Positions 1 to 9,283 of a stretch of DNA of 52,190 nucleotides are shown here, in pieces (position 1 is the first letter of the stretch; each line of letters begins with the position of its first letter). Position numbers and translations under genes: made by a program. Source of the DNA: Nematocida ironsii. Taxonomy: Eukaryota; Microsporidia. The DNA is taken from the NCBI GenBank assembly GCA_001642415.1, contig LTDK01000031.1:1-52190 (forward strand), read 5' to 3'. Below the pieces are notes generated by a model. It made no database searches. It was not told the origin of the DNA and was given only the letters and a program-made list of their open reading frames with translations.

Positions 1-63
1 TATCTATTTTGGAATTTAACAGTCCGAAAGGCAATTTCAGATTCTCTTAAAGTATAACTAATT

Positions 64-226
64 TGCATCTACATTGCACAGTACTTGTCAATTTATGCTT
101 ATATAAAACTTCTATGCTCTTCTTATACTATGCCATAAAATTTGGCAGTATAAATATCCTCTAGCATATGCATTAATACTGAATATTTATAGAAACGGGA
201 AGTACATTGGTGTGCAATGTAGAGCA
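64..226. repeat. Inverted repeat with internal hairpin inside the terminal repeat
   Basis: TCTACATTGCACA at 68-80 is matched in inverted orientation by TGTGCAATGTAGA at 211-223, and the match continues outward as TGC on both sides after a one-base offset. Between the arms, 124-150 forms a hairpin whose arms are TTATACTATGCCA and TGGCAGTATAA with a short AT loop. The roughly 160-bp arrangement resembles a small non-autonomous element (MITE) remnant. The same structure is present in the right-hand copy. Confidence 0.5.
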
Positions 227-410
227 TTATTGTATTTGAGTGCATTATTATATTCTGGCACATCCCGGGTATATTCTAGTATATTATTGAATTTTTTAGT
301 TTCTTGGCTCTTAAATGGCATATTCTTGGCTAGCCAATAGTGTAAGAATCTTGTATTCATAAAATCAAAATGGCGCTTTGCCTTTATCTATAATAAAAAT
401 TTAGAGTGTC

Positions 411-863
411 ATGGTGTTAAAAAGAGAGAAAAAACAGACTGCGTGCAATAAAAAACACGTATACTCCGAAGAGGCTAGAAGACATCAGATAATCGCGCTG
501 TTTAAAGCAGGAAAGTCGCGGATAGAGATAGCAAGAACACTTCCTGCTGTATACTCCACTGTGAAGAGGGTAGTGAGCAGATATCTTAAATGCGGCACTG
601 TAGTTAGGAAGGAAGGATCTGGCCGGCAGAAACACCTGTCTAAATCAGACCAGCTTTTTCTAAAGGAGAAGCTAATGAATGACTCTTCTCTTTCGCTGCC
701 GGAACTAGCCCGCCTTCTTCAGGAAAAAACAGGAAAGGCTGTGTGCTTGAATGCTGTATACTATGCACTTCGAAGAATGAACTATTCACTGCGCGACACA
801 TCATCCATGCCGCTGCTCACACCCAAGCTTAGGATAAAGCGTATGAGACTTGTGATGGAATAA
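411..863 (+). pseudogene. Truncated Tc1/mariner-type transposase, DNA-binding half only
   Basis: This 150-residue protein has the two-HTH layout of Tc1/mariner and IS630 transposases. A first HTH lies at about residues 21-60, followed by the linker GSGRQKHLS at about 69-77, equivalent to the GRPRKLS linker of the family. A second HTH spans about 78-120, and the tail PLLTPKLRIKRMRL matches the segment that normally leads into the catalytic domain. The ORF ends at a TAA exactly there, so the DDE/D catalytic triad is absent and it cannot transpose alone. Nothing resembling a DDE domain follows before the repeat ends. The reading frame is intact and its GC content is higher than that of the surroundings. 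It could be a decayed transposase or a retained DNA-binding protein. An identical copy lies at 51328-51780. Confidence 0.75.
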
Positions 864-938
864 AATCAGAAAATGTAAAAGAAAAAGTGTTTAAATAATA
901 TACTTACAGGCCAGTCCATACGTAAGCAGACACTTTAA

Positions 939-1674
939 AGAATACTAAAAGAATTTAACTGCCCGGCTAGTAGTATACAATTAGAAACTTTAATTTAGTA
1001 TAAAATATATTAGAACATTGTCAAAAATATATACATGTTTAAGCGTCCGTTAAATAGATGTATTAATAGGTAATGACATATGTTACTATAAGCATGTTTT
1101 AAATAAACTATAAAGTTTTAGAAAATTCCAGTGTATACCATAAAGAATTGAAAAGAAAAAGTAAATAAAAGTTAACCAGTATTAAATAACCCGAAAAATA
1201 TAAAAAGAGGAAATTCTCTGATAGTGCATTGATTCTTCAATTGATTTATAGTTCATCCTTCATTAGAGTGGCAAGAACTACCATATGTTTATTGCAATAC
1301 TAAAAATAAGTTGTACTTTAAAATATCTGCTTTTGATAGAAAGAGATTTGGTTATTTGATTTAAATATATTAGCCATATAAAAATGTCATGTTATTTTGA
1401 GAATAAAGATGATTTTGTTCCTAATATTTGTTTTCTTTTAAATTATGTAAACTGCTGCTTTTCCTTTAAAGCAACAGAACGCTTATATAACTGTTTGTTC
1501 ATGGGTAACATTATTTAGGATATTTTAAGTTATACCTTAAGTATTTTGGGCGTGTGTCAATACCATATATTTATGGTGAGTTTGTGTTTAGTATACAGTT
1601 TATGTGGAGTTTTCTGAATATAAGGCGGTTTGCATGTTTTGTGCTTATTTATTCTCTTTTTGTTTTTTTCTATC
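939..1674. other. AT-rich intergenic region
   Basis: I see no coding signal in this 736-bp gap between the left repeat and the first large gene. The only recognisable element is one copy of the ATAACCCGAAA motif at 1186-1196. Confidence 0.6.
1186..1196 (+). promoter_or_regulatory. ATAACCCGAAA motif, exact copy
   Basis: Exact match to the recurring intergenic 11-mer, 478 bp upstream of the 1675 start codon. Confidence 0.6.
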
Positions 1675-4593
1675 ATGAAGCTCTATGAACTGAGAGGAGA
1701 GGTAAATAATATAGCAGCAAGATTGGAGAAAGATATTCTTTCTGGTGAGAAGCCTGCAGCAAGCGCCTTAGAGAGTATTAGAGACAATATAAAAAGGATA
1801 TACGGGGAGGTGTATCAAATGGAAGCCGCTTCAGAATATCTGATAATTGATAGACATGCAGTCGGAATGGACATAGCACGAGCACTTCTACTGATTCGCA
1901 TACTTGATCCAAAAATAGACATAGATATTCCTCTAAGTGCATTACAGCACAACATAAAACCAACAATTTCCCAGCTTTCTTCCAAGGAGATTCTTGTAGA
2001 GGCTATATACATATATATTGTTACAAACCAGCACACGCAGGGAATGATAGAAGCTGTACGGATTCTAAAGAACAAAATGCTGATTAAAAAAACAATCACA
2101 AACTGTGAGAGTGATCTTGACAGGTTTATGCTTGAAAGTGTGGATAGAATTGTAGAAACAAAAGTGGAAAACATTCTTCCAATAACGCAGTGCGAGACAG
2201 ACAATGACCTAATATTGGCACTAAACACAATCCTTGAGGTAAATAATCTAAAATACATTGAGGATGTTCTTTTAAATAATGTCTATCCAACTGTAGACAT
2301 CAGAAATGTGCTGAGGCAGCTTATTCTTATAGACAATATAGACATTAAAAGTGAGATGCTAGAAATATACCACCTGGTACTTCGAATTTTGTTCCAATAC
2401 ATACAAATGAGAAAGAGAAAAGATATTTTCAAAAGTAAAGATGTAATATATGAGGTTTTAGATGATGACTGTGTTGGAATTATGGTGCGAATACTTGAAA
2501 AGGATAATGTGCCTAGTAAGATTCGAGTGGAGGTTATGAACATTCTAATTGAAAGTGACATTCAAACCATTAACTATTCTCACATTGATATAGATAATAG
2601 CAACTTGGTTCCCTTTATTCGATATGTTGTAAAGAATCCCGAGCAAATTAGGTTATTGGTTGAGATACTTGAGTCTCTGGAAATTGAGATAGGCGAAGAC
2701 GGAAACGAGGCAGAAATGTCTAGTCTTATTGTGGTAATGGACTTCTTAAACATCATACTAAAAACATATACAGACAACTCACCAGATGGCGTAGAGGGCA
2801 TGTCTGTTGAGGGCGATCTAAGCACAAGAGGTGACGCAGGGATTGAGAGTGTATTTACTGACATGAATGGGATGCACGCAAAGCCTGCCATGAGCACTGT
2901 GCGCATGTCTCTAAATAGCACAGTGTCCATTGAAAAGTATATAGGAAATAGTATAGTTGAGGTATACAACAGTATAATACCAAATTTCTCAAATCCTCTC
3001 GTAATATATACGTATTTAACTATTTTCTGCCAGTTGATTAGTGATGGCCAGGCCGATAGTGGGTATTATAAAAATCTGAATAATAAAAACAGCCTTTTAA
3101 GCCATAGTACTACTGCGCTCGGTACAATCCTAAGAACGCTCAGCATGTATGTTGTGCAGGATAGCATGCTATATGCGGAGGTTCCTGCTGTTAAGCTATA
3201 CGACCTAAATAGCCCATATAGTGCTATTTGTACTTCAGAATTGCATGCAGACAGGAATATCCTTCTGGAATCAATACAGATGCTCTTTTCAATTATACTG
3301 CAGCTGCCTGAACAGATTAAAAGCGCAATTAACACTAGCTATGTTCTAAATATCGTGTTTAGAGTGGTAAGTAAAAATACAGAAAGCATTCCAAAGGATG
3401 TGCTAGAATTTATTCGAGGATTTTTCAGCGCATCTATACTCCATAAACTAGCTAATTCTATCGGCGGCAATCTTTATCCGTTTATTTCCATTCTTACAAA
3501 TAAAGGGGAGCTGGAAACCGTATATAACTTAGTTCAAAATAGCAACAAACTGTATAAGGGAATTCTGCAAAAGGACATTATAACAGAAGATGTGTTTTTG
3601 GAGTATAAAAACACAAACATTCTCTACAGTCTAATTGGCGCAATGATTGTGCAATACTACACAGAACACTCAACGCTAAATAATCCTGAGGTTAACAAAA
3701 AGATATCCATAATATACAACCTAGTTCTATCCAATATTAAAAGATCCCCAAATATTTCTTTCCTTAAAGAAAGCAAAGAGTTTGGGCATTTCTTTAAAAT
3801 ACTCTGTATTGTTGGAAAGCCTCTTGAGTTAGACTGCACAGAACTTCTTAATACAGTTCTTTCTGTTACTGGAAATGCTGGCGCAAGTGTCAACCAGTGT
3901 TTGTCTTCTGTTCTGTACACTTGTGACAGCCGTAATATTGCTGAATTATACTACTTTTATCACTTTATATATAAAGGCATAAAAGAAAATACTAAACTAG
4001 TTATGGGCAAGGATGCTCCAGAAGAAAAGGATTTCCTGTGCCTGACAGAATTGCATAACCCATACAGCAGCAATACCCTCCGGTACCTAGCCCTTTTGGG
4101 ATTAAATGGGCACGATGTTAAGAGTCCTGGCAGTAAAAAGTCATATATGGACTTGGATCTTTCTTCTGTTTCTGTAAATGAAAGAGGGCTTTTTATAAAC
4201 CAGATATACAGAGCTCTCTTCCTTTCTGGGCAGATCCAAACGGCAAATCATTCATTCTATGCACCACATAGTATAATAAAAAATAGAAATGATTCTTTAA
4301 GCACTAGCCAAGAGCAGGGCAAGCCTAATGAATATCAGCCAGCTGAATATGCATATGCAGACATGGCTATTCGATCAGCAATCAAAGCCACACGAGACAC
4401 GGGCGTTCCAAAGACCCTTCCACACACAGTTCTAGCGCTTGGCGAGCCCCGTCTTGTTTCAGCACTACTGTACACTTTATATGACAAGGCACCGAACTCT
4501 GCAATTATTCAGTCCTATATTAAAAAAATGCGGAAATACACGAAAAATGACAATACTATTTTTTCAAGAGTTCTATCTCATGTTTCCTTATAG
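1675..4593 (+). CDS. Large alpha-helical (HEAT/ARM-like) protein, function unknown
   Basis: The protein is 972 residues starting from the ATG of MKLYELRGEV; the frame stays open upstream but has no earlier ATG. It is rich in Leu, Ile and amphipathic helical stretches without clear signal peptide or membrane spans, as expected of a HEAT/ARM-type solenoid. A Gly/Ser/Asp-rich, likely disordered segment lies at about residues 370-420 and another at about 880-905. Some spacing of helices recalls the armadillo head of p115/Uso1 tethering factors, but I see no diagnostic motif, so I assign no function. Base composition and codon use match the neighbouring housekeeping genes. A scaffold, tether or nucleoporin-like role would fit the architecture. 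Confidence 0.85.
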   Translation: MKLYELRGEVNNIAARLEKDILSGEKPAASALESIRDNIKRIYGEVYQMEAASEYLIIDRHAVGMDIARALLLIRILDPKIDIDIPLSALQHNIKPTISQLSSKEILVEAIYIYIVTNQHTQGMIEAVRILKNKMLIKKTITNCESDLDRFMLESVDRIVETKVENILPITQCETDNDLILALNTILEVNNLKYIEDVLLNNVYPTVDIRNVLRQLILIDNIDIKSEMLEIYHLVLRILFQYIQMRKRKDIFKSKDVIYEVLDDDCVGIMVRILEKDNVPSKIRVEVMNILIESDIQTINYSHIDIDNSNLVPFIRYVVKNPEQIRLLVEILESLEIEIGEDGNEAEMSSLIVVMDFLNIILKTYTDNSPDGVEGMSVEGDLSTRGDAGIESVFTDMNGMHAKPAMSTVRMSLNSTVSIEKYIGNSIVEVYNSIIPNFSNPLVIYTYLTIFCQLISDGQADSGYYKNLNNKNSLLSHSTTALGTILRTLSMYVVQDSMLYAEVPAVKLYDLNSPYSAICTSELHADRNILLESIQMLFSIILQLPEQIKSAINTSYVLNIVFRVVSKNTESIPKDVLEFIRGFFSASILHKLANSIGGNLYPFISILTNKGELETVYNLVQNSNKLYKGILQKDIITEDVFLEYKNTNILYSLIGAMIVQYYTEHSTLNNPEVNKKISIIYNLVLSNIKRSPNISFLKESKEFGHFFKILCIVGKPLELDCTELLNTVLSVTGNAGASVNQCLSSVLYTCDSRNIAELYYFYHFIYKGIKENTKLVMGKDAPEEKDFLCLTELHNPYSSNTLRYLALLGLNGHDVKSPGSKKSYMDLDLSSVSVNERGLFINQIYRALFLSGQIQTANHSFYAPHSIIKNRNDSLSTSQEQGKPNEYQPAEYAYADMAIRSAIKATRDTGVPKTLPHTVLALGEPRLVSALLYTLYDKAPNSAIIQSYIKKMRKYTKNDNTIFSRVLSHVSL

Positions 4594-5618
4594 TCTAATG
4601 AATAAATAGTTATATTTTAATGTTAAGTTTTATGCTTTTTCTCTGCTGATATAATAAATACATAGTTAATGTGTTCTATATGCAACTTTTTTAAAGAGGC
4701 AGAAAATGTATTTATGCACATATGTGTGTGCAAAGAAAAGAGAAATTAAATTTTTATTTCTTCTGAAAGTAGAACTGTCTCATTTGGTATGCTTGTTTTA
4801 TTTATTACAGGGATTTAAATACTTTCTTAAAACATAGAAGTTCTAAAATTTCTTATACTTTGTCTTTTTAGATTGAACAATAACCCGAAATAAATTGTCC
4901 AATTTCTTCTAGTATTTGGTTAAAAATAGATTAAATTGTTCCCTATTTATAATTTATACGGCAAACCCCACAATATTTTAATAGTAAACATCTTAATTTA
5001 TATTTATGTACTAGATTGTTCGATATATATTATAGGCATTACACTAAATATAATTTATAATTTCCTGTTTAAGTGTTTAATGGTTGCCATCTTCTTCTTG
5101 ATTTTATTTGTAGCATATTTCTCTTTTAGATTAGTAAACATACTCTATGTGCATTAGTAATTAATTATTTAAATGTAAATAAATTCTGAAATTTATAATT
5201 CTCTTCACTGCATTACAATATAAAAATAAATATGAAGACTTCTCATTATATTTTAAGAAATTTAAAGAATATTCCCATAAGAAATTAAAGAAGTACAGGG
5301 CATATTCATAATTTAGGAATACCATAAAGTTATAGAAATAACGAAAAGATTCACTAAGTATTAAATAACCCACATATTAAATAAGCACTTAAACGCCCAT
5401 AGCCCCAAAGACAAATGCGCCCAAAAACAAGCTGCTGCATTATGGGACAGTCTTATGTAATTTAATAAAAACTATACTTACTATAATATAGCCAGAAAAG
5501 TATGAAATAATGTAATATTTATTTCTATTGCGGCTTATTCTAAAAGACTAATACTCAGTGGCATAACAATTCATAACTGCGAATTATAAAATAGATATGA
5601 CCTAAATATTCAAATTGC
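4594..5618. other. AT-rich convergent intergenic region
   Basis: The gap lies between the 3' ends of two convergent genes. It contains one exact ATAACCCGAAA motif (4880-4890) and short open frames that begin at non-ATG codons and look like translated AT-rich DNA. No gene is supported. Confidence 0.6.
4880..4890 (+). promoter_or_regulatory. ATAACCCGAAA motif, exact copy
   Basis: Exact copy located between two convergent 3' ends, so it is not obviously a promoter element. Confidence 0.6.
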
Positions 5619-6503
5619 CTATAGTCCCTTATACGCATTTATGGGCTTAACTCCAGCTGGCCCAAGCCAATTATGTAGATTTGCTATAAATATAGAATTA
5701 AATATAATATTAGAAACCGCAATTATAAGATATGTTATAACAAACATGATTCCAATGTATGAACCAAAAAAGAAGAAAGCATTATTTTTAAATTTAGAAT
5801 TCTTATATCCCATATAATTATAGAACACTCCAAGCACAATTATAAATGATTGCAGAATAACAGAGACGGCTTGAACCCCATACGCCAATGTTATAGGATA
5901 GTATATATTTACTATTATAGCCGAAAGAGAAACAATTGTAAATCCCAGTGTTAAAGTTAATAAAAATACAGCAAATATAGTAGTTATGCTCGCATTTTTA
6001 CTATATCTTAAAATTGAATTGATTCTAAACACAAAATAGAGAATTAATACAAAGTATATACTAGGAAATATAGAAGATACGAACACGTATCCTTTATAAT
6101 TATTGATTTCACTACCAACAATATATTTTCTTACATCTTCAACATCCAGCCAACTATTAACTGACACTCCGAAATCTAAAAGATATTTCTGCATGCAGCA
6201 GCACATAAATATAATAAAATGAGTAAAGTGCAAAAACACATAGGTGTTTTTAGTTTCTGGATTATTGTCAATAGGACTAAGCATTTTATCCCAAATACTA
6301 GACCCCTCTTTAACTTTAGTACTGCTTGCCACATTTTCTTCTACTTTTACTACTGATTCTTTACCACTAGAGATTTTTTGCAAGTCTTCATTTGAGATTA
6401 TTGCTGCATTTTCACTAGACTTTATTTGCACTTTTTCTGCTTTATTCGTATCTATTATGTCAAATGTGCTGTTTTTCATTAAATTATTTTTATTTTGGCA
6501 CAT
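5619..6503 (-). CDS. Multi-pass membrane protein, unknown family
   Basis: The protein has 294 residues and no recognisable family. The first ~85 residues are polar, Ser/Lys/Glu-rich and probably cytosolic. Then come five hydrophobic spans at about 88-106, 139-160, 174-200, 209-230 and 242-270, and a short tail. A CCC triplet at 101-103 sits inside the first span. There is no cleavable signal peptide. The gene is more AT-rich than the core genes and its composition (Ile, Asn, Lys, Phe) suggests fast evolution. A second in-frame ATG lies eight codons in. Its upstream region (6504-6900) carries two copies of the ATAACCCGAAA motif. Such orphan multi-span proteins are common in microsporidia, but a transport or scaffold role is not deducible. 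Confidence 0.75.
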   Translation of the reverse strand: MCQNKNNLMKNSTFDIIDTNKAEKVQIKSSENAAIISNEDLQKISSGKESVVKVEENVASSTKVKEGSSIWDKMLSPIDNNPETKNTYVFLHFTHFIIFMCCCMQKYLLDFGVSVNSWLDVEDVRKYIVGSEINNYKGYVFVSSIFPSIYFVLILYFVFRINSILRYSKNASITTIFAVFLLTLTLGFTIVSLSAIIVNIYYPITLAYGVQAVSVILQSFIIVLGVFYNYMGYKNSKFKNNAFFFFGSYIGIMFVITYLIIAVSNIIFNSIFIANLHNWLGPAGVKPINAYKGL

Positions 6504-6601
6504 AAATACATTTAATTTATGATTAGAATTTTAATTGTTGGTGTCTATTATCAATAATTAAAATGACATCTAGAATATCTTAATTAAACACTTTGAAAGA
6601 A

Positions 6602-6612
6602 ATAACCCGAAA
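6602..6612 (+). promoter_or_regulatory. ATAACCCGAAA motif, exact copy
   Basis: Exact copy 98 bp upstream of the minus-strand membrane protein start. Confidence 0.6.
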
Positions 6613-6866
6613 ATCTATATTACAATTAAATGAGTATTACAGTGTATAATTGTACATAAACTGAAATTATAAGTGCAGTGTGTTAAGTTTTACTTTATGT
6701 AAGATATAAACAATATTTTATTTCAATAAATCATGAATAATTCACACATTATATTTAAGCATATAGACAATATATAGAGATAAATATATGCATGGATTAA
6801 AAAGTAAAATTTTGGGCTATTATTACCAGCAAGCACGTATAACTAAGAATTTAAATATTTTTTATT

Positions 6867-6877
6867 TTTCGGGTTAT
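6867..6877 (-). promoter_or_regulatory. ATAACCCGAAA motif, exact copy
   Basis: Exact copy on the minus strand (TTTCGGGTTAT on plus), inverted relative to the copy at 6602 in the same gap. Confidence 0.6.
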
Positions 6878-7205
6878 TAGTAGCAGTTATTATGAATTCA
6901 TTCAAATAATTCAGTTATAAAATAAAATGTGAATAAACTATAAAATACTACTACAGATAAATTACATTTGCGTGTGTTTTAATATGGGCATTCATCATTA
7001 ATTATTATATTTTATTAGATGTACAGCCATTTATAGATTTGTCTGGGTTTATGCACTGTTTTTATTTTTAGATTGTTTTGTTATTTAATTCTATTGAAGT
7101 GTGTATACATAAAATAAAAATAAATTATGACTGATTATTTAACTAATGTTATTCTTAATATAACACTTATATTTTTTAAAAGCATTTAATTCATTTATAT
7201 AAACA

Positions 7206-7216
7206 TTTTGGGTTAT
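7206..7216 (-). promoter_or_regulatory. ATAACCCGAAA-like motif, one mismatch
   Basis: TTTTGGGTTAT on the plus strand; one base differs from the consensus. About 420 bp upstream of the Esa1-like start. Confidence 0.35.
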
Positions 7217-7636
7217 AATTATATAATGTCACTTTTATAGTTAATGGATACATTGTCATCTAATATTTATATCTTAATGCGCACGCACATAATCACATGA
7301 AGCGTCTGCTTTTTTATTTTTATAAGCAGAAGTACTAGTGCAGTTGATGCTTTTATTAATGTTCTAGTTGAATAATCTCTGCATACTTATAAGCGTACTT
7401 TGAAATGCGGTATAAATGATTTATATTCTTTTGTTCTTAATAACAGAAAATCTTTTCCTTTATGTTTTAGAATATATACTGCACAGTGAATTACTAAGTG
7501 TGGTGGAATTGATCGTTCGAGGGGGTTGGAACAGAAAGATATGTTTTTCTAGGTATAAATTCGTTTCTATACTGTTTTGTGAAGCTTGTTGCTGCATTCA
7601 TAATTATTTCAGAATCTTTTATTTTTTATATTCATA

Positions 7637-8722
7637 ATGGAGTCTAATGAGTTAATAGTTGGATGCAAAGTGTTGGTTTCTTCCATACAAAATGACACAG
7701 TTATTACCAGAAAAGCCGAGGTGGTCGCCATTAGAAACACAGGCGGTGCTACAGAGTATTATATGCACTATACAGGGTTTAACAAGCGACTAGACCAGTG
7801 GGTATCACAAGAAAGAGTAGATATGTCGTCGATTGAATTTCCCAAGAAAAAAAAGCAGAAAGAAGATCCAAAAAACAAAAACATATCGGCTGAAGATATT
7901 TATCGAGTGAAAAATATTGATCGGATAGAAATAGGAGAATATTCTGTGGAGAGTTGGTACTTCTCTCCATACCCGAAAACAATGAATAAGACAATAATAA
8001 TATGCGAGTATTGCTTATACTACTTCAATACAAAGCAAGAGTTGCAGACGCATTATTCTACGTGTGTACACAAAAGGCCTCCAGGAAGGCAGATATATAG
8101 AAAAGGAGGCATATCTTTCTTTGAACTTGATGGAATTATCCATAAAAACTACTGCAGAAATCTGTCGCTCCTGTCTAAGCTATTTTTAGACCACAAAACG
8201 CTATTCTATGACATTGATGTATTCTTGTTTTATGCAATGTGTATATACAATCCAGAGGATCCAGAAGAAACAAGAGAGTATAAAGTAGTAGGATATTTCT
8301 CTAAGGAAAAAGAGTCGCAGCATGGATACAACATAGCATGTTTACTTGTCTTGCCACATTACCAGAGAAAAGGATACGGTAAGATTTTAATTGATTTTTC
8401 GTACCTGCTAAGTAAAAGAGAAAGGGTTTCAGCATCTCCAGAGAAACCCCTGAGTGATTTGGGTCTTCTCAGCTATAGAGAGTACTGGATTGGGGTGATA
8501 TCTCACATACTAATATACAACAGACTTATATCAATCAACGGAATAAGAGACATGAGCAGTATAACAGTAGAAGATATCATACACACCCTTCAATATAATA
8601 ACATGTTAGTATATTACAATGGAGTTCCTGCGATAGTTCTAAGAGACGACTTAATTGCAAAATATAGTGAACCAAAGGGAGTGCAGCTAGACCCAGACTA
8701 TTTGCTGTGGGAAGCACAATAG
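7637..8722 (+). CDS. MYST-family histone acetyltransferase (Esa1/Tip60 type)
   Basis: This is the catalytic subunit expected of a NuA4-like complex, which acetylates nucleosomal histone H4 and H2A tails in the nucleus. A chromo-barrel/Tudor-knot domain is at about residues 8-62 (it includes YYMHYTGFNKRLDQWV). The MYST C2HC zinc finger begins with C123-E-Y-C126. The catalytic Cys is in the NIACLLVLP strand (about C235). The acetyl-CoA loop is QRKGYGK (243-249), and the catalytic Glu is in SPEKPLSDLG (about E269). At 361 residues it is shorter than yeast Esa1 (445), mainly through loss of linker sequence after the barrel. The ATG used directly precedes the barrel. Among MYST members the combination of barrel and SPEKPLSDLGLLSYR points to Esa1 more than Sas2 or Sas3. 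Confidence 0.95.
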   Translation: MESNELIVGCKVLVSSIQNDTVITRKAEVVAIRNTGGATEYYMHYTGFNKRLDQWVSQERVDMSSIEFPKKKKQKEDPKNKNISAEDIYRVKNIDRIEIGEYSVESWYFSPYPKTMNKTIIICEYCLYYFNTKQELQTHYSTCVHKRPPGRQIYRKGGISFFELDGIIHKNYCRNLSLLSKLFLDHKTLFYDIDVFLFYAMCIYNPEDPEETREYKVVGYFSKEKESQHGYNIACLLVLPHYQRKGYGKILIDFSYLLSKRERVSASPEKPLSDLGLLSYREYWIGVISHILIYNRLISINGIRDMSSITVEDIIHTLQYNNMLVYYNGVPAIVLRDDLIAKYSEPKGVQLDPDYLLWEAQ

Positions 8723-9283
8723 ACGCACATACAAGAATAGAATCGTAAATTATATAATCTAATAAATCCACACATAAATAAATTAACATATAATAATTTT
8801 AGGCCATTTCATCCCACCGCCTTTTTTTGTTTCATGCAGCTTTCTTTTTCTAATAGTACTTTTTACTCTCTATTTTATAATACCTCTCTATAAGTATTTT
8901 TTCATTTTATTATATGTTTGCTATAGCAGATGTTTAATACAGAGGAAAATTTGCCTATATTTAGTATAAACAGCATTTTAAAATACACTATTATCTATGT
9001 TATGCATTTGGAGTATATCTAAGAATTCAAATGAACTAATTAATATACATTAAAGAGCAAAGGGACTATGCTTGGTAAGGCTGTGTGGCTATATATATTT
9101 TTAAATTACGTAGAGAATCTTTAAATTGGCAAATTCTGATCAAAGTGATCATTTTATTAATAGTTCACGGGATGCAAAGCCATTTAGTTTGCCAGGATTA
9201 AAAATAAAGAATTCTTTCTTACTATAATCTCTGGGGTTTGTTCGATTTCACATCTATTTTATTTTATTTATTTTTAAAAATAA
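8723..9283. other. Intergenic region upstream of RPB1
   Basis: The region is AT-rich. It contains a small perfect hairpin around TGATCAAAGTGATCA (9137-9151) and a long T-rich tract ending in TTTATTTATTTTTAAAAATAA immediately before the RPB1 ATG, a plausible core promoter or initiator. No gene is seen. Confidence 0.5.

Larger units (their letters stand above)
1..938. repeat. Left copy of 938-bp inverted terminal repeat
   Basis: This segment is the reverse complement of 51253-52190. I compared the outer 60 bases, the stretch around 290-410, the whole encoded protein and the inner boundary, and all agree without a difference. Similarity stops abruptly after CACTTTAA at 931-938; the flanking bases then differ (AGAATACT here, CCTAGTAT at the other end). 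The repeat encodes one HTH protein (411-863). It also holds the palindrome TTGGCTAGCCAA (326-337) and nested inverted repeats near its outer end. It may be a dispersed repeat shared by many loci and placed at both contig ends by the assembler, or a real subtelomeric or chromosomal inverted repeat. The sequence alone does not separate these. Confidence 0.93.
6504..7636. other. Divergent intergenic region
   Basis: This 1.1-kb AT-rich gap separates the starts of the membrane protein and the Esa1-like gene. It carries exact motif copies at 6602-6612 and 6867-6877 and a one-mismatch copy at 7206-7216. A 73-codon open frame ending at 7637 starts without an ATG-supported family signal and is not called. 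Confidence 0.6.

Noticed and set aside
931..938. TTAA at the inner repeat edge as a piggyBac-type target site
   Set aside because: The encoded protein is Tc1/mariner-type (TA target), no matching TTAA exists at the outer end, and AT-rich DNA makes TTAA common.
4936..5157. 73-codon hydrophobic open frame
   Set aside because: Begins at a non-ATG codon and its hydrophobicity follows from AT-rich composition; no signal of selection visible.
5161..5373. 70-codon minus-strand frame
   Set aside because: Opens at GTG, Phe/Tyr/Asn-rich AT-type sequence in a convergent gap.
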